Positions 59,871 to 64,000 of a stretch of DNA of 64,000 nt are shown here, piece after piece (within the stretch, counting starts at the first letter, position 1; each line of letters begins with the position of its first letter). The position numbers were made by a program, and so were the translations under genes. The notes under the pieces were generated by a model. That model was not told the origin of the DNA, ran no database searches, and saw nothing but the letters and a program-made list of their open reading frames with translations. Source of the stretch: Mastacembelus armatus (taxonomy: Eukaryota > Chordata > Actinopteri > Synbranchiformes > Mastacembelidae); contig NC_046634.1 in assembly GCF_900324485.2 (NCBI RefSeq), forward strand, positions 6,403,501 to 6,467,500, written 5' to 3'.

Positions 59871-60003
59871 TGCACATTGGTTGCCCTGCCCCTCTTGAAA
59901 CCCTGTTGTTTGTGTATATTGAATGTAGGTCAGAATTGTGTGTGTTTAGTGTATGTGGATACGTGTGCTCTGGAAGTCTCCTGACACAACTACAAATACG
60001 AAT

Positions 60004-60007
<4 letters not shown>

Positions 60008-60064
<57 letters not shown>
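60008..60064. repeat. (AC)n microsatellite, about 28 units
   Basis: A second pure dinucleotide run only about 140 bp from the first, same strand phase. The pair creates long spurious Thr-His reading frames. Confidence 0.97.
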
Positions 60065-60068
<4 letters not shown>

Positions 60069-62191
60069 CCAGCGGTAGGTCAGTTTAATATTTCATTTGG
60101 CTGATGGACGGCGTCTGCTGCTCTGTGAGCCAAACATCATTACAACACACTAAGTGACTTAACTCTAATTAGAGCTGAAAATCACATTAAAGCTGCTCTG
60201 TGATACAGGAAGTAGCTCACCTCACATCAGGGGTGGTTTTTGGGCCCTACAGTACCAAGCGTGTGACTATAACAACTCAACAATAATTACAAATTAATAG
60301 TCGGAAAGACACAGTAAAAACATTGCATTGGAGTTACTGTATAGCAAGTCTTTTGCATTTCTCATATTAGACATTTTTCTTTTCATTCAAATTCCACTTC
60401 ATGTCTTTTCTCAGTAATGATCATAACTAATCAGGAATCAATTTTTGTCCTTTTATTTGACACAGATGCAGCAGAGAACTAAAACAACACACCTTTGTCA
60501 GTGATGATGTGCATCCTGTGTGTGTGAACCTGTGTGTTTATGGGCATCATTTATGAATGATGTGGGGGTAAACAGCTTCCACTTTGGTAACATGCTTTTG
60601 CACTTTAAATGCATGTGTGTGCTTGTGTGTACATGTGTGCAGTTCTGGTTGAATGAATCAATAAGCTGCATATACATGTCCTGTTTATTTGTTTCCTTCT
60701 TTCTATCTATCTTCCAACTGCTCAGCTGATGGTATTAGAGAAAGTTCAGGGGTCATTAAAACCTATAATATGTTGTGTTTGGACGTAATATGCTCTAATG
60801 TTGTGGTTGGGACTTATCAGGTCATATCATGTTTTAACCCAGTATCTACTCTAATAATACCTTATTATCCATCTGGACATTGTGTATCTGAGGAATTTCC
60901 AGCATTTGGGAGAATTGGAAGAGATGTCAGAATTTGGGATACATTATACTACAAGGTAAAACAACACTAGGACAAGAAACAAGAAAAATCAAAGTCCATT
61001 TTAGCAGTGTAGCAAACCACAAAACAACACTGGTCTGATGCCCTGGGAGTGATTTTGAAGCAGTGACTGGCTAGATTTTCTGAAGACAATGGAAACCAAA
61101 GAAAACTCAAACACTCAGAAGTTTATGGAAAGTCTCAGGGCAGGAGTTTATAACTACCAGTCACTGAAATCTATTCTTTGAACTCATGTGTCTCAGATTT
61201 CCTCTTTGCTGAAGGTCTGCCCTGATGTTTGTGGTACTGGCTATATACAGTAAATACAAATTTATCAGAAATTGAATTAAGATTCATTAAGATTTGCCTT
61301 CTTAAACTTGCTATAGTAGCTACCAAACAGTCTCTCTCCATCTGGCTGAAAGCATCTTATCTTGGAAACCTGCTGGAAACATGAAGTGCTAAAACCCCAC
61401 AAACCACCTCCTCCGCCCCCCATCCATTCCCCTGCACAGTACCATGCTTCACCCATGGCAGGAGTCGGAGATGTCCTTGTTTTCTCCTCCCTCCTTCCCT
61501 CCATCCCTCGCTGTGTTTGTGCTGAACAGATGCCAGCGCTGGGTAAAGTCCTCTCCAGAGGGGCTGCCAGCAGCATATTGGTTTATAATTAATGAAATTA
61601 GGGCCGCTGTCTACCGAGGAAGCCACAGTCCCGGTGTAGGATAGACTGCTGCCTGCCAGGAAGACATACGACTGGAGAGATCGAAGAGGACAGACAGAGA
61701 GGGACAGATGTAGTTGGATCATCGTCAATCCACAGTAAGGCCACAGTGGTTTACTAAAAGCATTCAGGATCTTCATCTTCATTATCAGTTTGAAATGAAA
61801 ATAGTCTGAATGTGGTATTAGTCTAATGTTAACAAACATGCTCCCAGATTAGTGCCACTCTATGGAAGGTGGGCTACAGGAGAGTGAATAAAATTTAGTA
61901 TCAGCTGCGTTGTCTCTGTTCAATAACTTTTTACTAAATGAAAAGGATGACCAAGCCTGAGAACAAAATGAACAAAATGGGGTGTAAACAGCCCAGTACA
62001 TAGCAAATATAAAGAAGCTCTGACAACTTGTGTAATGACAAGCACTAACATGACTAGAACAAAAAGCATGTAAATGGTAAATGGTTAAAAACACAAAACA
62101 CAAGGCACCTACAAAACGAAATGCAAAGGGAATAATCAAGCTAAAGAGCCTCACACCCAGCTAATGCTAGCCCCTTCAATGCCATACATAC
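60065..62191. other. Gene-poor stretch, possible regulatory DNA
   Basis: No supported exon. Homeodomain-type TAATTA cores occur in GC-richer surroundings at about 60168 (CTAATTAGAG) and 61588 (ATAATTAATG). A 483-nt minus open frame (61357-61839) has no recognisable family. Confidence 0.4.
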
Positions 62192-62286
62192 CTCTGGAGG
62201 TAGGAAGACCCCCTTGACCCCAGCTGTCATTGAGAAATGACCCCTGCACATGGGACTCATTTCTCAGTGTTAGGATGTTGCTCATC
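62192..62286 (-). other. Candidate minus-strand coding exon, unidentified gene
   Basis: The minus strand has an acceptor (GATTTCCTTCAG), then G ATG, 31 open codons and a donor (CCAGAG then GTATGT). Only the ATG frame is open. It reads MSNILTLRNESHVQGSFLND then SWGQGGLPTSR, with one or two N-glycosylation-type sites (NES, NDS). A possible upstream 5' UTR exon ends at a GTTAGT donor near 62977. I cannot name the protein. It would be the first coding exon of a gene running leftward, whose other exons I could not find. Confidence 0.3.
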
Positions 62287-64000
62287 CTGAAGGAAATCAC
62301 AAAATTGGTTTATTCACAAAACCATCAGTATTATTCAAGTCATATGATCTGAAATACTTGAACTCTGGCTAGTGGAACTAGTGGTTCCATCAAGGAATGA
62401 ACACACAAATGCACCATTTAAATGTTAGATAAAACTGTCATGCTATACAAATACAGATGCATATTAAATATTAATACTTGAATGAATAATTTTCCAGGTT
62501 TTGAATGAAATATTTAACATTATTTTGCACAGATTACTTGTCATTTATCAACAGAAGTCCTGGGCTATAGACACTATGCTGTGAAAATAATGGCCACAGT
62601 CATCAAGTCGAACAGAGACGATGTGAGACAGCTTAAAAAGAGCTGTGTGAAAAGAGCACAGGCCCTTTCACAAGTGTTACTAATGTCATTAGCCACAGCT
62701 TTGTTCAAGTGTCCCTGTCCAACATGACAGTGATCCAGCAACACCAGGACACTGAAGCTGAGCAGCTAAATGGCACTAAGTATCATTCAGTGTCTTAATT
62801 ACACCTGTGACAGGTCAAAATATTAACTGTGAAAAATACCTGTGTTTGTTTGTGGATATGTGAAAGAGTATGTATTAGTGAGACCAGGTTTAAAGCGTGG
62901 ATAGTGGTGTGTCTATGACAGTGGTCCTGACACACACATACACACACACACCCTCTCTATTGATGCTTACTAACCTTATTTTAGGCACTTGCGAGGGCTC
63001 CTCTCCCAGTTGATTCAGTTAGAGCTGTTCAGTCCAGCAGTAGCTGTTAATTCTCCCCTGCTGTGTCCTGATGCAGCCAATCATTTTACCTGAATGTCAC
63101 ATGATAAACATAGCATACACACCGAGCCGCACAAGTGGCTGGATATTTGTTGACCTCTGGATCTTTCCTGTGTCATGTGTAGTCATTGTTTGTTTGTATT
63201 AAAGCACTTACCCACTCCAGTCGTGGTTAGTTCAATCAGGAGAGATGCAAATTGACATGAAGGCAGAAGAGTAAGATCTTGATGATAAGATGTATGTTGA
63301 CAGAGCTCTATAAAAAGTGAGTAGTAACAGAATGAAGACTAAAGTAAATAAAGGTTTTCAGAAGTATAATTGTACAGACTTCCCCTGCTTCTCAGCTCAG
63401 ATGCTCAGCTGCTTTACCAGCTCTCTCTCTCCTATAGTTTAGCACAGACCTGATTTTCAGGCATGTACTTGATAATGTATCTTATTTGCCTCAAAACTTC
63501 ACTGTTATGACATTTGTGTTCGATCACATTATAAACAGCCAGTGTCTTTGGCTGGCAATGCTGAACCACTAATTGTTGTAATTGTTAGCAGTTGTCTGGG
63601 CTGCAAGTATGGGCTGCCTGATCTGTAGAGTCTATGAGCATGGTCATATATCTGTGTCTGCATCCACATTTGCTATATATGGATTTATATGTTTCACTGA
63701 ATATATTGGACACCTATTTGTGCATGCATGTGTGGCTGTGTGCATGTACTGATGTGAGTACATCCATTTGAGTGTGTGTGTGATTACTCTAAAGACTTCC
63801 TTTCTCTGTTTACATCCTAGTTAAGTTTCAAACACTCATAATTAGATAGAGGAGAGACAGAGTAGGGCTGTGTAGGAAGGAGGAGGTAGAGGTAGGACAA
63901 AGAAAATAGTGAAGGAAGGTCTATTACTAGAGGTCATTTAATACCCTAAGTTTCTCCTGTTTATTTAAAGGAAGAATTTTCCATTACTCGGCAACAGTAC
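62287..64000. other. Right-edge intergenic or promoter region
   Basis: No supported gene. CA runs occur at about 62931-62950. If the candidate exon at 62.2 kb is real, its promoter would lie in this stretch. Confidence 0.4.

Noticed and set aside
59761-60088. Open frames of 100-105 codons on both strands
   Set aside because: They are Thr-His and Cys-Val frames made by the two CA microsatellites.
61357-61839. Minus-strand 160-codon frame
   Set aside because: No family, no coding-like composition and no supporting splice or promoter context; it covers simple Pro/Gly-rich sequence.

Overview
The window is vertebrate nuclear DNA, almost certainly from a ray-finned (teleost) fish. The genes are compact and intron-rich with GT/AG splice sites. 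There is a cluster of Met-rich, Trp-poor gamma-M crystallins, which is a fish lens signature. CA/TG microsatellites and a teleost-type tRNA-headed SINE are also present. Exon calls were made by hand from splice sites, reading frame and remembered family sequences, so boundaries are good but not transcript-verified.

Layout. (1) 0.5-7.3 kb, plus strand: zc3h12c (Regnase-3 type PIN/CCCH RNase), coding part complete from the first coding exon, with a long 3' UTR. (2) 10.9-25.3 kb, minus strand: rdx (radixin), 14 coding exons, tail-to-tail with zc3h12c, with a ~5.9 kb first coding intron and upstream non-coding exons. (3) 26.3-27.1 kb: an old repeat patch holding a tRNA-like segment, a duplicated BED-finger piece of a hAT-type DNA transposon and a 5S-rRNA-like fragment. 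(4) 28.4-33.4 kb, minus strand: etv5 (PEA3-family ETS factor), 12 coding exons. (5) 35.2-47.7 kb: six gamma-crystallin loci. Two are gamma-S-like (both minus), then come gamma-M1 (minus) and gamma-M2 (plus) head to head, a decayed plus-strand copy, and gamma-M3 (minus). Each has the three-exon crystallin structure (tiny start exon, one exon per two-Greek-key domain) and a TATA-like box close to the ATG. (6) 50.0-51.0 kb: a possible orphan terminal exon and a small unidentified ORF. (7) 51.2-54.6 kb, minus strand: boll (boule, germ-cell RRM protein), 10 exons. (8) 54.7-64 kb: gene-poor, with one SINE, long CA repeats, a near-perfect hairpin and one candidate minus-strand coding exon at 62.2 kb.

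The genes are not an operon-like system. They are conserved vertebrate micro-syntenies brought together: zc3h12c-rdx matches human 11q22, etv5 next to crygs matches human 3q27, and boll plus a gamma-crystallin cluster both map to human 2q33. The functional unit with shared logic is the lens crystallin cluster. Along it, gene copies lose Trp and gain Met, and its head-to-head M1/M2 pair has mirrored TATA plus TGASTCA spacing. I found no convincing sign of a wholly new molecular system. The most unusual items are the crystallin cluster architecture, the two unidentified exon candidates and the hairpins.
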